Source: Eudoraea sp. | Lineage (GTDB): Bacteria > Bacteroidota > Bacteroidia > Flavobacteriales > Flavobacteriaceae | NCBI GenBank assembly: GCA_013042125.1 | Contig: JABDQS010000276.1 | Coordinates: 1-5,686 of the forward strand | Direction of reading: 5' to 3' | DNA length: 5,686 bases | Part shown: positions 5,202 through 5,686 of the stretch, piece after piece | Layout of the letters: every line of letters starts with the position of its first letter | Numbering within the stretch: position 1 is the stretch's first letter | The notes under the pieces: model-generated | Seen by the model: the letters and a program-made list of their open reading frames with translations, nothing else | Databases searched by the model: none | What the model was told of the DNA's origin: nothing | Translations under genes and position numbers: made by a program

Positions 5202-5686
5202 TTAATTCCCAAAATTGTACCGAAGGGTGAACCCTGTATTGATAGTGGTCTGAGGGAAGGCTGTAGACACTGCAAATTGAGAGAAAGAATGATCGTAAAA
5301 GAACAAGGCGTTAAGGCTCTTGCTCAGAGCGTAATCTGCTGTAAATTTAACAGATAAAAGATTTTGTCCTGAGGTGATCTGATTGTTGTCTAGGTCCAGA
5401 TTTCGGATAATGGTAATGTTATCCCTAAGCGTAACATCTGCCTTCAGGTTGAGGTCTCCTTTAAGGCGCTGCTTCTCCCCTCCAATATTGGTCACAAATT
5501 TTACATCCTTAAAGCGGTAACCCAGGCCTACAGTATATTCTTTCCCGTTGATCTCAGTAAGTAGATTATTGTCAAAACTTAAGGAGAGGGCACGATCTGC
5601 TCTTACTTCCGCTACCACACTCATAGAGTTCTTCATTTCAAAATCTACACGCATCAGCGGATTAAACTGATCTGTAAGTACTACGT
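5202..5686 (-). CDS. sprA: C-terminus of SprA, type IX secretion outer-membrane translocon (partial)
   Basis: The frame enters from the right edge and ends at the TAA at 5202-5204, giving the last 160 residues of a much larger protein. SprA is the giant beta-barrel through which type IX secretion substrates cross the outer membrane, needed for gliding adhesins and secreted enzymes in Bacteroidota. I recognise the ending from the stretch [18 protein letters not shown] and the later [18 protein letters not shown] and [14 protein letters not shown]. The fragment alternates polar and hydrophobic residues as amphipathic barrel strands do, and it finishes in an aromatic final strand, [11 protein letters not shown]. 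An internal ATG at 5652-5654 is not a start: the frame stays open and SprA-like to the edge. SprA is normally over 2,000 residues, so most of it lies outside. The identification rests on recalled family sequence, with no search. Confidence 0.87.
   Translation of the reverse strand, partial: VVLTDQFNPLMRVDFEMKNSMSVVAEVRADRALSLSFDNNLLTEINGKEYTVGLGYRFKDVKFVTNIGGEKQRLKGDLNLKADVTLRDNITIIRNLDLDNNQITSGQNLLSVKFTADYALSKSLNALFFYDHSFSQFAVSTAFPQTTINTGFTLRYNFGN

Noticed and set aside
5196..5213. Possible terminator after sprA (GGG-AATTAA-CCC with T-rich DNA downstream)
   Set aside because: The stem is only three to four base pairs, too weak to support.
1..5686. Undescribed defence, mobile or secretion system
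   Set aside because: All convincing genes are known housekeeping families in ordinary order; no transposase, integrase, repeat array or unknown multi-gene cluster is visible.

Overview
This window looks like chromosomal DNA from a marine-type or soil Flavobacteriaceae member (phylum Bacteroidota). Three things point there: the C-terminus of SprA, the outer-membrane translocon of the type IX secretion system; promoters of the Bacteroidota form (TTG, about 20 bases, TAnnTTTG); and AT-rich leaders without clear Shine-Dalgarno sequences. Every convincing gene lies on the minus strand, so transcription runs from high to low coordinates. The window is mostly housekeeping. I see no CRISPR array, insertion sequence, phage gene or defence system, and no tRNA or rRNA.

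In transcription order the first block (5686 to about 3548) is: the end of sprA; gcvH (glycine-cleavage H protein) with its own promoter; a small VanZ-family membrane protein that starts at GTG and overlaps the end of gcvH by 8 bases; and a TonB energy transducer with a very acidic periplasmic linker. The block closes with a strong rho-independent terminator at 3548-3578.

About 320 bases (3230-3547) then carry no gene I can support. They hold only a short plus-strand open frame that resembles a signal-peptide stub and may be chance or a relic.

The second block (about 3229 to 146) is an assembly and structural operon for an aa3/caa3-type cytochrome c oxidase: cyoE (heme O synthase), a 192-residue subunit III, a second 325-residue subunit III with a long hydrophilic insertion, and a subunit IV. 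A clear promoter precedes cyoE, a possible internal promoter precedes the long subunit III, and a terminator follows subunit IV. The window ends inside the first 41 codons of a small membrane-anchored protein, probably SCO/thioredoxin-like, which fits copper delivery or redox assembly of the same oxidase. Subunits I and II are not in this window and must be encoded elsewhere.

The points most worth a second look are regulatory and structural: two promoters with the same 20-base spacing; a -7 box enclosed in an inverted repeat before cyoE; the same TATTTTTG octamer before two oxidase-related genes; the insertion in the long subunit III; and the acidic TonB linker next to sprA.
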